Notes: generated by a model not told the origin, from the sequence alone. A stretch of 64,000 nt of DNA from UBA6183 sp943372215 (GCA_943372215.1 CALRXU020000001.1:62001-126000); one strand, 5' to 3'. Shown: positions 18,724-28,313, numbered from the stretch's first letter. Translations and numbers: made by a program.

Positions 18724-19734
18724 TTATATTTTTATTTTTTTTGATAGGTTTTGAGACGGTTGTTCAACCAACTTATAGAATATCCATGCAAACATCATAG
18801 ACAAGGCCAAGGCGCATAATACCAATACCATTCTAATCCATTCATTTTCTTTTACCCAAGAGACATACATGGTAAAGAACAGAAAATTTCCACCAACCAA
18901 TCCATGGGTTAGGTATAGAGAATAGGAAAACTTCCCAGCCATACTTCCGATTATGCTTTGCCTATTAGCAAAGGCAATAATTAAAGATGTTGCCAGTGTT
19001 ACCAGTGGAATGCTGATATTATTTAAAGGAAACTGAAAATGAGCTATAACGGCAAACAAAACCGCTATTAGCCCATAAATTATTCTGTTGATTTGATTTG
19101 TTCTATACCAAAAAGCACTTATGCCTAATAAAAAAAGCGAGGCATAGGAGGTTAAAAATCGGTTATCTGTGTATAATAAGTAAGGGGCTAAAAACAATGT
19201 TGCCGTTAACCCCTTGACCCATAAATTTTTATGGTTAAAACCTACAAAAGCTATCGCTATAAAAAGGTAGAATTGAAACTCAATAGCTAGTGTCCAGAAA
19301 ATCTCATTAATCCAAGCGTAGCCTAAAAATTGGGGCAAGTAAAAGAAATGGCTAATTACCTGTAACCAATTAATATCAACATGATAGGACCATAACCACC
19401 CGTTAAATTTCCAATTGAGCAATATGAGAAAAATGGTAATAATATAGGGAGGCTCAATTCTTACCCATCTTTTTTTAATAAAACCCCATACTTTTTTTAG
19501 CTCGTAGTTGCCATTGTGCAAAGAGTATGGAATTACAAACCCTGAGATTACAAAAAACACCTCAACACCAAGCCATCCATATTTTCCAGATAATTTTAGC
19601 CAGTTTGTATCTGGCAAATAATTTCCATAGTAGGAACTGTTTGTACTGAAATGAAATACACAAACCATCATTGCCGCTATACCCCGCAGTATATCTACGG
19701 TTGGCAGGTGAGTTGATTTGGTGATTGTACTCAT
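18724..19734 (-). CDS. Acyltransferase 3 family membrane protein, inserted between scoA and scoB
   Basis: A 336-residue polytopic membrane protein of the acyltransferase 3 (OafA/NodX) family. The N-terminus has the family hallmark DILRGIAAMMVCVFHF with the putative catalytic His, then GVEVFFVISGFVIPYS, followed by about ten hydrophobic segments and LAIEFQFYL. Members transfer acetyl or other acyl groups from the cytoplasm to sugars of O-antigen, peptidoglycan or exopolysaccharide. The ATG overlaps the scoA stop by 4 bases (ATGA) and its stop is 5 bases from scoB, so all three are probably co-translated. The substrate is unknown. I see no remnants of a mobile element. Confidence 0.92.
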   Translation of the reverse strand: MSTITKSTHLPTVDILRGIAAMMVCVFHFSTNSSYYGNYLPDTNWLKLSGKYGWLGVEVFFVISGFVIPYSLHNGNYELKKVWGFIKKRWVRIEPPYIITIFLILLNWKFNGWLWSYHVDINWLQVISHFFYLPQFLGYAWINEIFWTLAIEFQFYLFIAIAFVGFNHKNLWVKGLTATLFLAPYLLYTDNRFLTSYASLFLLGISAFWYRTNQINRIIYGLIAVLFAVIAHFQFPLNNISIPLVTLATSLIIAFANRQSIIGSMAGKFSYSLYLTHGLVGGNFLFFTMYVSWVKENEWIRMVLVLCALALSMMFAWIFYKLVEQPSQNLSKKIKI

Positions 19735-20438
19735 GCGTTTGCTCTAGGAGTAGTTGTAATTTGTTCTATGCGTTTTTCATAATTTACTCCTTTAAATATT
19801 CTATTTACAAAAATACCAGGTGTATGTATGGCATCCGGATCTAATTCTCCAGCAGGCACCAACTCTTCCACCTCGGCAATGGTAATTTTACCAGCCATAG
19901 CCATTAAAGGATTAAGATTGCGAGATGTTGCTCTAAAAATTAAGTTTCCGTGGGTATCACCTTTCCAGGCTTTAACAATGGCAAAATCGCTTTTAAATGC
20001 ATATTCCATTAAGTATTGTTTGCCATCAAACTCTCTGATTTCCTTACCATCGGCCACCTCTGTGCCAACCCCTGCGGGAGTAAAAATTGCAGGCATGCCA
20101 TAGCCCGTAGCTAAACATCTTGTAGCTAATGAACCTTGTGGGATTAACTCTACTTCAAGTTCCCCACTTAACAATTGCCTTTCGAACTCGGCATTTTCAC
20201 CTACGTAACTGGCTATCATTTTTTTCACCTGTTTGGTCTTTAGCATCAAGCCTATGCCAAAGTCATCAACACCGGCATTGTTGCTTATACAAGTTAGGTT
20301 TTTAACCCCTTTCTTAACTAACGCGGTAATGGAGTTTTCAGGTATTCCACAAAGCCCAAAACCACCTAACATCACTGTTGCATGATCTGGAATGTCTTTG
20401 ATGGCTTCATCAGCATTTTCTACTACTTTATGTAACAT
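19731..20438 (-). CDS. scoA: 3-oxoacid CoA-transferase subunit A
   Basis: A 235-residue alpha subunit with the class I CoA-transferase signature GGFGLCGIPE near residue 25 and the later SNNAGVDDFG and RQLLSGELEVELIPQGSLA stretches. With ScoB it forms the heterodimeric succinyl-CoA:3-ketoacid CoA-transferase. It begins 23 bases after the clpS stop, so it belongs to the run that starts with the 1450-residue protein at 25749. It ends in a 4-base overlap with the acyltransferase gene. Confidence 0.94.
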   Translation of the reverse strand: MLHKVVENADEAIKDIPDHATVMLGGFGLCGIPENSITALVKKGVKNLTCISNNAGVDDFGIGLMLKTKQVKKMIASYVGENAEFERQLLSGELEVELIPQGSLATRCLATGYGMPAIFTPAGVGTEVADGKEIREFDGKQYLMEYAFKSDFAIVKAWKGDTHGNLIFRATSRNLNPLMAMAGKITIAEVEELVPAGELDPDAIHTPGIFVNRIFKGVNYEKRIEQITTTPRANA

Positions 20439-20461
20439 TGAATTGTTATTATTACGTTTAA

Positions 20462-20752
20462 CTAATCTCCTATTGTTGCACTTAAACCTTCATCAAGCAA
20501 GGCTTGACACATGGCTACTAAATCGGCCCTTGCACCTGTTTTAACGGTTGCCTTGCCTTTTGTATGAACAATTAATGCGCATTGTTCCGCTTGTAATTCA
20601 TCATGCTTGCAAATTCTTACCAAACAATCAATCACATGGTCAAATGTATTTACATCATCGTTATACAAAAGCAGTTTACGCCTGTCGGTAACTTCGTCAA
20701 GCACTTCAACCAGCTCTTCTTCAATAAAATGTTCTTTCATTGCATTAAACAT
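20462..20752 (-). CDS. clpS: ClpS, adaptor of the ClpAP protease
   Basis: A 96-residue adaptor that delivers N-degron substrates to ClpA. The core LLLYNDDVNTFDHVI, the CALIVHTKGKA stretch and the C-terminal helix are all present. Two starts are possible: ATG at 20752, overlapping plsY by 8 bases, or ATG at 20740 (MKEHFIEEEL), just after the plsY stop. I list the longer. It sits between plsY and scoA in one transcription unit. Confidence 0.94.
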   Translation of the reverse strand: MFNAMKEHFIEEELVEVLDEVTDRRKLLLYNDDVNTFDHVIDCLVRICKHDELQAEQCALIVHTKGKATVKTGARADLVAMCQALLDEGLSATIGD

Positions 20753-21392
20753 TTACTTGCGTGGGTTTTTTATTGAAACTAAACTTATTCTCGTTGCCTT
20801 GCAGCAACCTTTTAATATTAGCCCTATGTGTGTAAGTTACCAATAATCCCACAACGCTGCAAAAATACACTAAATTCATCTCCTGCCAATGATGAATTAA
20901 TCCAGCAATTAGTGGGCTAAATAATCCTGATAAAATAGACCCCAATGAAATGAATTTGGTTATTGCGACTATGATGATAAAGAGCACGAAACAACTGATA
21001 GCAAGCCGCCAGTCCATTCCACCAACCACACCAATTAAAGTGGCAATTCCCTTGCCCCCTTTAAATCCTGCAAAAACAGGATAAATATGCCCCAGCACGG
21101 CACAAGCACCAAAAAGCATCTTAAACTCTAATAGGTAAGGCGAATGAGCAAGCATGCCCTGCCAAAATACGATATTTGCAGCTACAAATCCTTTTAAAAA
21201 ATCAATAAATAGTACGCTAAATCCAGCAGTTTTACCTAACGTTCTAAGGGTATTTGTTGCTCCAGCATTGCCGCTTCCATGTTCGCGCACGTCTATGCCA
21301 AAAAAAGCCTTCCCAATCCAAACACTGCTTGGTATTGAGCCTAGTAGGTAGGCTGCAATACAAGCTAATGGAATAAAAATTGTTTGTGTCAT
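20745..21392 (-). CDS. plsY: Glycerol-3-phosphate acyltransferase PlsY
   Basis: A 215-residue inner-membrane enzyme that acylates glycerol-3-phosphate from acyl-phosphate, the first step of phospholipid synthesis. Motif 1 (HGSGNAGATN) and motif 2 (GHIYPVFAGFKGGKG) are intact, and about five hydrophobic helices are visible. Its ATG is 4 bases after the stop of the 1450-residue envelope protein, so the two are probably co-translated. The clpS frame overlaps its end. The basic C-terminus is cytosolic. Confidence 0.95.
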   Translation of the reverse strand: MTQTIFIPLACIAAYLLGSIPSSVWIGKAFFGIDVREHGSGNAGATNTLRTLGKTAGFSVLFIDFLKGFVAANIVFWQGMLAHSPYLLEFKMLFGACAVLGHIYPVFAGFKGGKGIATLIGVVGGMDWRLAISCFVLFIIIVAITKFISLGSILSGLFSPLIAGLIHHWQEMNLVYFCSVVGLLVTYTHRANIKRLLQGNENKFSFNKKPTQVNV

Positions 21393-21396
21393 GTTC

Positions 21397-24300
21397 TTAT
21401 TTTTTTGTTGATGCTTTTAAAAATGCAATTTTTGCAGATGGGTTTGCCAAGCGCAGTTTATAATCATCTTTTTTAGAAATTTTGTCGCTATTGTCCTTAA
21501 TCAATTTATTATAAACAGGGTCGGAACTAACAGTGTACATAATACCTTTTTGAAACTTAAAGTAATACCAACTGCCCATAACACTTTGTATAAACAAAGT
21601 ATAATCATCACCGCTTCTGCGCTTCACAATTTCTAATTTGCCTTTTACCTTTCTTTCCAGTTTAAACTTATCAAATGAATTGATGCCTATATCTCCAATG
21701 GATTGAAATGAGCGGGTGGCCTGATTCCATTTCAACCGCAACTCTGAGATAAAAATAGTTTTCTCCAAATCGTTGATCAACCTAATGCTATTATCTTCTT
21801 CCAACTCTTCAACTACCTTCTTGATATTTTTTTCCTCTACCAATTCGGACAATGCTTTACCCATAAATGCAACATCCAGCTTGGGTTGTTCTGCCGAAAT
21901 GGATTGATCGGATAATGTATCAAACATTATCCGAAGTGCCGGTTGCGGGAAAGGGAAATTAAGCAACATCACGATGTTCATATTAAAAGAGGTGTCGTTT
22001 AATGAATAAACCGCATTCCCTGCATTGCTCAATTCGAACTTAGTTGTTTCAAAACCTAAGTTGAAACGACCTTCTCCATAAACTGTTTTTTTGCCTTCGT
22101 TTAAGCTTAAGAAATTGCCTTTGTAAGCGTTTTCGAATAACTTCTTATAACTACCGAGTTTGAATTCTTTTACTTTCTCATCATAAAACAGGGTTCCCTC
22201 TACTTTTAACAATTCAGGATCGCTTTGGTTGCGTTTTCTGCTAAAAAACAATGAATACACATGGGCTGAGTCATTACTTACATTAAATCCATTGCTTACT
22301 GTTTGCAGGTTTAAGTTTTTACTTGGAGATTTTACATTGATATAAACAGAGTCAGGATTTACCACTGCACTATTTCTAAACCAATCTGTTTTGGGCATTG
22401 GCAAATTATGAATAGGCAGAAAATACCCATCATACTCTAGGTTTTTAATGATAGACAACAATACAACCCTACCCCTAAATTGTATTTTGGGGCCTACAAA
22501 GAAATTTACAGTATCTGGTATTTCAGATTTAGCAGTGAGTTGGTGAATTTTAGTAATGTTAATTTCGCTGAGCAAAAAGGTCTGCTTATTTTTTTTCTTA
22601 TCTACATACTCATACCTACCAGTACCCGCAATATTAAACTTCCCGTTTATTTTTAATGCTACACTATCTATATAGTGAAATTTATTCACCGTATCCGCTT
22701 TAATAATGGCTTTGTTTAACACATCCATATCAGCATTTGGGCGAATGGTAACTTTATTGCTATCTGGAAAAACATGTGCATCACCTACTGCTATAAATGG
22801 CACCTTTTTAGCATACATGGTAAAATCCTTAATTGCCAAGGTTGTTATTGCAGTATTAAACATTAATGAATCTTGGGTTTGATGTGTTGAAACCAAATAG
22901 GTGCTGGCATTGTCAGGGTTAGCCGATTTGAAGTCTATGGTTTTAGGATCCATTCGCCAAAAAAATTCATCAAAAGAACCCGCATACAAATTGGTGTTAA
23001 AATAGGTATTGATGCCCTTTGTGTTAAACTTAAAATCTCCTAGTCTATTTTCAAGATCTACCCTAGCCTTGACAGAAGCCGAAGCAAACGCAAACTTTTT
23101 GGCATCGTACAAATCGAATAGCTTAAATATGGCGTCATCACTAAGAATTTGATCTGGTTGAAGCCAGAAGTCTTTTGAAGATAGCTGTGCCTCCTGAATA
23201 TCTATATCTCCATAAGCATGCATACTATTTGGTGTATAAATAATGGTTCCATTTAGCTTTGCTCGGTTAGCACTAAAACTAATTGGGTCGTTTGTGCTTG
23301 AAATGAGCATGGTATCATTATATGGAATCCAGTGATTATAGGTGTTAATGGCAACCACGTCTGGATAGATGTCATTTCGGATATTATTAAAATTCTGACA
23401 TTTGGCATTTAACGAATCAAGCAACATAACAAACTGGTTTGATTTGGAAATAGAAGCAAGGTATCTTAGTTCTCCATTTCCAAAAAAGCCTTCATCACTT
23501 AGAGCCAGATCAATAAATCCACGTCCTTTTCCACCATACATTGGATAACCAGCTTCCGTACGTTTTAATTTAAATCCCAATGATTTATCCGGTTGGAGGT
23601 TCAATGCGTACTTAAGATCGGGGATAATGCCTCCAGACACAAGTGTCCCTGCTAACGACATCTTCTCCAAATCAAGCTCATTCAAACTATCCATGGTGAA
23701 GGGTTCAACATCAAAATAAAAACGATTCCTATTATAAACACCTTGTTGTGTTTCTGGTTTATCGTAATAAACCTTTGAACCAACATCTGATTTAAAAATT
23801 GGATACCCTGGAAATTTTTTCCTTCCACTTTTATTAAATGGATGATCGATAGCTAAATCTCCATAAATATTCTGAAGAGCACTTTTAATTGGCAAATCAA
23901 CACCTAGTTTTTCATCTCGATAAAGAAATTTCATCGAATCCACATTGTTTAACCTCACTTTAAAAGCAGCGTAATCAAATGAGAATCCATTTCCGTAAAA
24001 ATCTGCCTTACCAGCACGTAACTTGCCAGAAAAATCCATATTCCGATTTTTCTTTAAGGTAACCAATTGGCCTCTTGGTATAATGTACACATTTTGTGAA
24101 TCGCTAAAATAAAACTGTGGTACTCCTTGAATCTGCAAATCGTTATTGATTAAACTGATACTTGCATTTGGATATCTCTTAATGATGGATTGAAAAGTGA
24201 TGGCATCATAATCTGTTGTACCCATATGTGAATTTACATAATCGCGCAACTTTCTTTTTACTGTTACATAATCTCGTTTCTCGTCATAAATTACAAAGCC

Positions 24301-25749
24301 GTTGTCGTTTAACACAATCATCATTTGACGCAGCGAACTAATATCACTTCTGTAGGTTGCAGCATAATCTTCTAGCTTGAAACCGTTTATGTTATTCTTT
24401 TCACAGTAGAGCTTAATTCTTTGTAATGGATTGTACGCCAACATGCCTTGCATGCGTTCATACCTAATATCTCGGAAATAATTTACGGATTCAAAACGGG
24501 CGGGCTCATCATCGTTAATCATATCAACATCAATAGCCGGGTTATTCAAATCCCATTTTATTTCATCGCAATAAAATTCTACTTTGTGGTAACTGTCGTA
24601 AAAAGGGGTACTGCCAATTCCTTGTTTTTTATCTCTAAACAGTGAAATATATTCATTTTCTATTCTGTATGAAAACTCTAGTTGTGGATGATAAATAGAA
24701 TCTTTCTCCAAATAAATTGAAATAGCTGCCTTTTGGGTAGCAAGCCTATCTCCACGGAGTATCATCTCGTTGGCAGAAACCTTAAGAACGGGTTTGTTTT
24801 TAAACAAAAAAACCAAGTCAGCAGTTGATGAGTCTCCCCCTTTGCAGATGATCTCATCTCCACGCATACCAATACCTCCTGTGTATTTTCCTCTGCCAAA
24901 ACTGAGTTGGTTAAAGTTTTTAATATATGAATTAAACCTAGGGTAAGATGATTTATTTCCTTGAGACTTTGCCATTGCTTTATCTTCCAAACTTCCATAA
25001 AGTGGAGTAGCCAATAAGCCTTTGTAGTAAAAAAGTGCAGAATCAGCCACAAGAGAGCCATCTGATAGGTTGAGTATATACTTTCTCAATTGGCAATATA
25101 CTTTGTTGCTATCCAATCCAACTCTGGTAAAATCTACTTTGCCCCCATTACCAAGCCAACTGTTGCTTGCGGCATCATAAGTACCGGAGGTTTGATACAC
25201 TTCTAGTGTATCTCCCGGAGTTATCCCAAATAAATCTGTGGTTTTAAATATAAATAAAGGGGTTGTTTTACTGCTGAAATCAACGTCAAGGTTATTGGCG
25301 AGCCATTTGATACCGGCCGTTTGATATAGTGTTTTGTCATATAAAACATTTCTTGAGATTTGAAGAAACCCATAACACTCATCCTTACCTTGTTCAAAAG
25401 CTTTTTCAGCTGCTTTATGCCAATTATCCAGTTTGGACGTAAGACCATTGACAACAAGCCCGTTTATAGCGTTAAAGTAGTTTTCAAAGTGCGGTGAAGG
25501 CTGGTAATTTAAGTTAAGCATTTGGTTGGTAAGCTTAATCATCTGCACTTTTTGTTTGTTATTAAACCTCCCACCATTGTAGTAACTCACAAATTCCGCT
25601 ACAGCGTCTTTTGCTGCATTGCTACCACTTTTGTCAAAGTAATCGTCTATATCATTTGGATACTGTAATAAATCAAAGCTAAAACTGCGTTGTGCCTGAG
25701 TAGTATAACTAAGCAATACAGCCAAAAGAATAAGCAGATTTTTTTTCAT
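21397..25749 (-). CDS. Very large beta-rich exported protein of unknown function
   Basis: A 1450-residue exported protein with a clear signal peptide (MKKNLLILLAVLLSYTTQAQ). I do not recognise a named domain. After an alpha-helical N-terminal part (about 25-170) the sequence is almost entirely short alternating hydrophobic strands of OstA/AsmA/TamB flavour: A..a.lnG...yTPNSMHAYGDIDI..A.L.S, then L..fe....sGNa..., then long runs of G.i.f....F......l.g.l..v. A Lys-rich tail ends it. No transmembrane helix or lipobox is seen apart from the signal. It stops 4 bases before plsY. A periplasmic or outer-membrane-associated lipid-transfer or assembly protein is a reasonable guess, but this is inference from strand pattern and neighbour only. 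Confidence 0.85.
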   Translation of the reverse strand: MKKNLLILLAVLLSYTTQAQRSFSFDLLQYPNDIDDYFDKSGSNAAKDAVAEFVSYYNGGRFNNKQKVQMIKLTNQMLNLNYQPSPHFENYFNAINGLVVNGLTSKLDNWHKAAEKAFEQGKDECYGFLQISRNVLYDKTLYQTAGIKWLANNLDVDFSSKTTPLFIFKTTDLFGITPGDTLEVYQTSGTYDAASNSWLGNGGKVDFTRVGLDSNKVYCQLRKYILNLSDGSLVADSALFYYKGLLATPLYGSLEDKAMAKSQGNKSSYPRFNSYIKNFNQLSFGRGKYTGGIGMRGDEIICKGGDSSTADLVFLFKNKPVLKVSANEMILRGDRLATQKAAISIYLEKDSIYHPQLEFSYRIENEYISLFRDKKQGIGSTPFYDSYHKVEFYCDEIKWDLNNPAIDVDMINDDEPARFESVNYFRDIRYERMQGMLAYNPLQRIKLYCEKNNINGFKLEDYAATYRSDISSLRQMMIVLNDNGFVIYDEKRDYVTVKRKLRDYVNSHMGTTDYDAITFQSIIKRYPNASISLINNDLQIQGVPQFYFSDSQNVYIIPRGQLVTLKKNRNMDFSGKLRAGKADFYGNGFSFDYAAFKVRLNNVDSMKFLYRDEKLGVDLPIKSALQNIYGDLAIDHPFNKSGRKKFPGYPIFKSDVGSKVYYDKPETQQGVYNRNRFYFDVEPFTMDSLNELDLEKMSLAGTLVSGGIIPDLKYALNLQPDKSLGFKLKRTEAGYPMYGGKGRGFIDLALSDEGFFGNGELRYLASISKSNQFVMLLDSLNAKCQNFNNIRNDIYPDVVAINTYNHWIPYNDTMLISSTNDPISFSANRAKLNGTIIYTPNSMHAYGDIDIQEAQLSSKDFWLQPDQILSDDAIFKLFDLYDAKKFAFASASVKARVDLENRLGDFKFNTKGINTYFNTNLYAGSFDEFFWRMDPKTIDFKSANPDNASTYLVSTHQTQDSLMFNTAITTLAIKDFTMYAKKVPFIAVGDAHVFPDSNKVTIRPNADMDVLNKAIIKADTVNKFHYIDSVALKINGKFNIAGTGRYEYVDKKKNKQTFLLSEINITKIHQLTAKSEIPDTVNFFVGPKIQFRGRVVLLSIIKNLEYDGYFLPIHNLPMPKTDWFRNSAVVNPDSVYINVKSPSKNLNLQTVSNGFNVSNDSAHVYSLFFSRKRNQSDPELLKVEGTLFYDEKVKEFKLGSYKKLFENAYKGNFLSLNEGKKTVYGEGRFNLGFETTKFELSNAGNAVYSLNDTSFNMNIVMLLNFPFPQPALRIMFDTLSDQSISAEQPKLDVAFMGKALSELVEEKNIKKVVEELEEDNSIRLINDLEKTIFISELRLKWNQATRSFQSIGDIGINSFDKFKLERKVKGKLEIVKRRSGDDYTLFIQSVMGSWYYFKFQKGIMYTVSSDPVYNKLIKDNSDKISKKDDYKLRLANPSAKIAFLKASTKK

Positions 25750-25849
25750 ACTTGCTTTATAACGAAATCAGGAAGCAATTTAACATTTTGCCATTGCCAT
25801 AAGCGTAGATTTTTCTTAAAAATGAGAATCCAATAACATTGGTCAATTT

Positions 25850-26614
25850 TTACTTCATGGCCTTTACAATGTCCACAAAACTCCTGCTTGATAAAGCAGC
25901 TCCTCCAACCAGAGCCCCATCAATATCAGGAGCTGCAAATAATTCTGCAGCATTTTCTGGTTTAACACTTCCTCCATATTGAATGGTGATATTATTTGCA
26001 ATTGCTGCTCCGTATTGCTCGGTAATAAGACCTCTTATGAAGGCGTGAACTTCCTGAGCCTGCGCTGTTGAAGCCGTTTTCCCAGTTCCGATGGCCCAAA
26101 CAGGCTCATAAGCAATAACCACATGAACAAATTGTTCAGCAGATAAATGAAACAATCCTTCCTTGATTTGCGTGCTTAATACGGCAAAGTGAGCATTGCT
26201 TTCTCGTTCTTCTAGGGTTTCACCGCAACAATAGATTGGGGTAAGGTTGTGCGTTAATGCTGCATCTACTTTTCGGGCAAGCCAGTCATTGTGTTCATTA
26301 AAATACTGCCTGCGCTCGCTGTGTCCAATAATAACAAATTGTGCGCCACAACTTTTAATCATTGCAGCACTTACTTCTCCTGTGTATGCACCACTCTCAT
26401 GGTTGCTGCAATTCTGAGCTCCGCTAAACATATTGGTTTGGCTTGTTACCATCCTGCTTATTGCATTGATATGAACAAATGGTGGTATAATAATCACTTG
26501 AGCACTTCCTGAATACTCATCTTTTACCATGCCTGTTATTTCGGTAACCAATGCCATTCCTTCTTCAAAGGTTTTGTTCATTTTCCAGTTACCCGCTATT
26601 ATTTTTTTTCTCAT
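25850..26614 (-). CDS. tpiA: Triosephosphate isomerase
   Basis: A 254-residue glycolytic enzyme that interconverts dihydroxyacetone phosphate and glyceraldehyde-3-phosphate. Catalytic residues are visible: Lys11 in GNWKMN, His98 in IIGHSERR and Glu170 in AYEPVWAIGTG; the phosphate-binding YGGSVKPEN and GALVGGAAL stretches follow. Length is typical (about 250). It begins 21 bases after the stop of the GlmU-like gene, so the two are probably one operon. Confidence 0.97.
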   Translation of the reverse strand: MRKKIIAGNWKMNKTFEEGMALVTEITGMVKDEYSGSAQVIIIPPFVHINAISRMVTSQTNMFSGAQNCSNHESGAYTGEVSAAMIKSCGAQFVIIGHSERRQYFNEHNDWLARKVDAALTHNLTPIYCCGETLEERESNAHFAVLSTQIKEGLFHLSAEQFVHVVIAYEPVWAIGTGKTASTAQAQEVHAFIRGLITEQYGAAIANNITIQYGGSVKPENAAELFAAPDIDGALVGGAALSSRSFVDIVKAMK

Positions 26615-26635
26615 GCTATTTATGATTGACTTTTA

Positions 26636-27850
26636 TTATATCTCAATTGACTTTGTTGTTTCCCAAAACCTGAATTTTGCAGTTTGATTAAACACTTCTT
26701 TAATAATCTCCCTGTCCTCTTCTGTAAATGCCACATTTCTTCTTGCACACATGGCCTCTGCCATCTTATAAAACTTATTCAATACAAAGGTATCAAATCC
26801 TTGTGCCCCACCCCAAGAAAATCCAGGTATAAAATTCCTGGGAAATCCCGCCCCAAATATATTTGCTCCTACACCTACCACAGTTCCCGTGTTAAACATG
26901 GTGTTAATGCCACATTTAGCATGGTCAGCCAACATCACGCCACAAAAGGTTAATCCTGTTTTCTCAAACCTTTCTGTTACATAACTCCACAGTTTAACTT
27001 CATCGTAAGTGTTTTTAAGGTTACTGTTGTTGGTATCTGCGCCTACATTAACCCATTCTCCGACCACAGCATTGCCCATAAATCCATCATGGCCCTTATT
27101 GCTGTAAGCAAAAAACACCACATTGCTTACTTCCCCGCCAACTTTACAATATGGACCAACCGTGGTGCCTCCATATATTTTTGCATCCATTTTTAGTCCG
27201 GCATGTTCGCCCAATGCAAACGGTCCCCGTATTTTACACCCTTCCATTACCTCTGCATTTGCACCAATATAAATGGGGCCATCACTGGCATTTAAAACGC
27301 TAAATTCCACTTTTGCACCCTCTTCTATAAAAATTTGTTGGCTGTTTACGGTTTGATTGGTGCTTGAGATAGGCTGACTTTGGCGACCATTCGTTAATAA
27401 ATTAAAATCAGCAACAATTGCTTGGGCATTTTTTGAAAAAATACTATGAGAGTGACTGATATAGATGACATTGGCTTCTGCCGTTTGTATTGCCTGATTG
27501 GCTTGGAAGGAAGATTCCTCAAAGCCTTCTACTTGCTGTTGCGCCAATATGCAAGCAATTAATACATCACCTGTATATAGTGCTTCACCAGGCTTTAATG
27601 ATTTTATCTCGTCCCAGATTACTGCTGATGGGCATATGCTGCCATTAATTAACACGTTTTGAGGGGCAAGCACGGTTGCATATTTGCGACTGAGATAAGG
27701 TTGTGTTTTATACGACACCTTTGAGGATGCATATTTCTGCCATTTTTCGGCAATGGTTATTATGCCAACTCGTATTTCAGCGCAGGGTCTTGTAAAAGTA
27801 AAAGGCAATAGGTTACCCCTATTTTTACCATCAAATAAAATCACATTCAT
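26636..27850 (-). CDS. GlmU-family putative sugar nucleotidyltransferase
   Basis: A 404-residue protein. The N-terminus (VILFDGKNRGNLLPFTFTRPCAEIRVGI) resembles the nucleotidyltransferase fold but lacks the classic GxGTRM/GGxGxRL triphosphate loop. The C-terminal half is a left-handed beta-helix of hexapeptide repeats (for example GPFALGEHAGLKMDAKIYG, VGANIFGAGF). Such proteins are annotated as GlmU-like or putative sugar nucleotidyltransferases throughout the phylum. The missing loop suggests the transferase activity may be altered, so a precise reaction cannot be given. It precedes tpiA. An rpmE2 terminator hairpin lies just upstream of its start. Confidence 0.85.
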   Translation of the reverse strand: MNVILFDGKNRGNLLPFTFTRPCAEIRVGIITIAEKWQKYASSKVSYKTQPYLSRKYATVLAPQNVLINGSICPSAVIWDEIKSLKPGEALYTGDVLIACILAQQQVEGFEESSFQANQAIQTAEANVIYISHSHSIFSKNAQAIVADFNLLTNGRQSQPISSTNQTVNSQQIFIEEGAKVEFSVLNASDGPIYIGANAEVMEGCKIRGPFALGEHAGLKMDAKIYGGTTVGPYCKVGGEVSNVVFFAYSNKGHDGFMGNAVVGEWVNVGADTNNSNLKNTYDEVKLWSYVTERFEKTGLTFCGVMLADHAKCGINTMFNTGTVVGVGANIFGAGFPRNFIPGFSWGGAQGFDTFVLNKFYKMAEAMCARRNVAFTEEDREIIKEVFNQTAKFRFWETTKSIEI

Positions 27851-27865
27851 GATGCGAGTATATAA

Positions 27866-27896
27866 AAAAAGCCTTCCAAATTGGAAAGCTTTTTAA
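27866..27896 (-). terminator. Terminator downstream of rpmE2
   Basis: An imperfect hairpin (aaaaagc.ttcc ... ggaa.gcttttt) lies between the L31 stop at 27918 and the GlmU-like start at 27850. One mismatch splits the stem. It is followed by a U run on the minus strand. Confidence 0.7.
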
Positions 27897-27917
27897 TATT
27901 GTGTGCAAAAAAAAGAA

Positions 27918-28169
27918 TTATTTCTTTTTAGCGTAACGTTTGTTAAACTTATCAATACGACCAGCAGTGTCAATTAACATGTTGGTTCCAGTGAAAAACG
28001 GATGTGATTTATGCGAAATCTCCAATTTAAACAAAGGATACTCGTTTCCATCTTCCCATTTTACGGTTTCTTTGGTTTCAACGGCTGAGCGTGTAAGGAA
28101 TGCATAATCATTAGACATGTCCTTAAACACAACTTTTCTATAGTTTTTTGGGTGTATCTCGGCTTTCAT
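27918..28169 (-). CDS. rpmE2: 50S ribosomal protein L31, type B
   Basis: An 83-residue ribosomal protein. It begins MKAEIHPKNYRKVVF, has the HPFFTGTN motif and ends in the basic KFNKRYAKKK. It lacks the zinc-binding CxxC of type A L31, so it is the zinc-independent form. Flanked by a strong -33/-7 promoter upstream and a hairpin downstream, it is monocistronic. Confidence 0.97.
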   Translation of the reverse strand: MKAEIHPKNYRKVVFKDMSNDYAFLTRSAVETKETVKWEDGNEYPLFKLEISHKSHPFFTGTNMLIDTAGRIDKFNKRYAKKK

Positions 28170-28198
28170 TTCTGCGTATTTTTACTTTTTTGAGGGGG

Positions 28199-28229
28199 CA
28201 AAGATATGTATTTTTTAATAGTTCGCAAA
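28199..28229 (-). promoter_or_regulatory. rpmE2 promoter, -33 TTTG and -7 box
   Basis: The minus strand has TTTG (28229-28226), a 19-base spacer and TATCTTTG (28206-28199), close to the consensus Bacteroidota promoter TTTG-N19-TAnnTTTG. The start codon is about 30 bases downstream. Confidence 0.72.
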
Positions 28230-28305
28230 TATTTTCGCTAACTTTTTTCATGCTTAACTGGCTTATTTTATGTTCTTAAAATGTCAAGAAACTGCTTTTT
28301 TGAGC

Positions 28306-28313
28306 TAATTTTG
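28306..28313 (+). promoter_or_regulatory. -7 box of the PyrR-like gene
   Basis: TAATTTTG matches TAnnTTTG exactly and lies 17 bases upstream of the ATG at 28331. No clear -33 TTTG is seen at the right distance. Confidence 0.45.

Noticed and set aside
18724..19734. A mobile element carrying the acyltransferase into scoAB
   Set aside because: No terminal repeats, transposase remnants or target duplications are seen, and the joints are neat overlaps.
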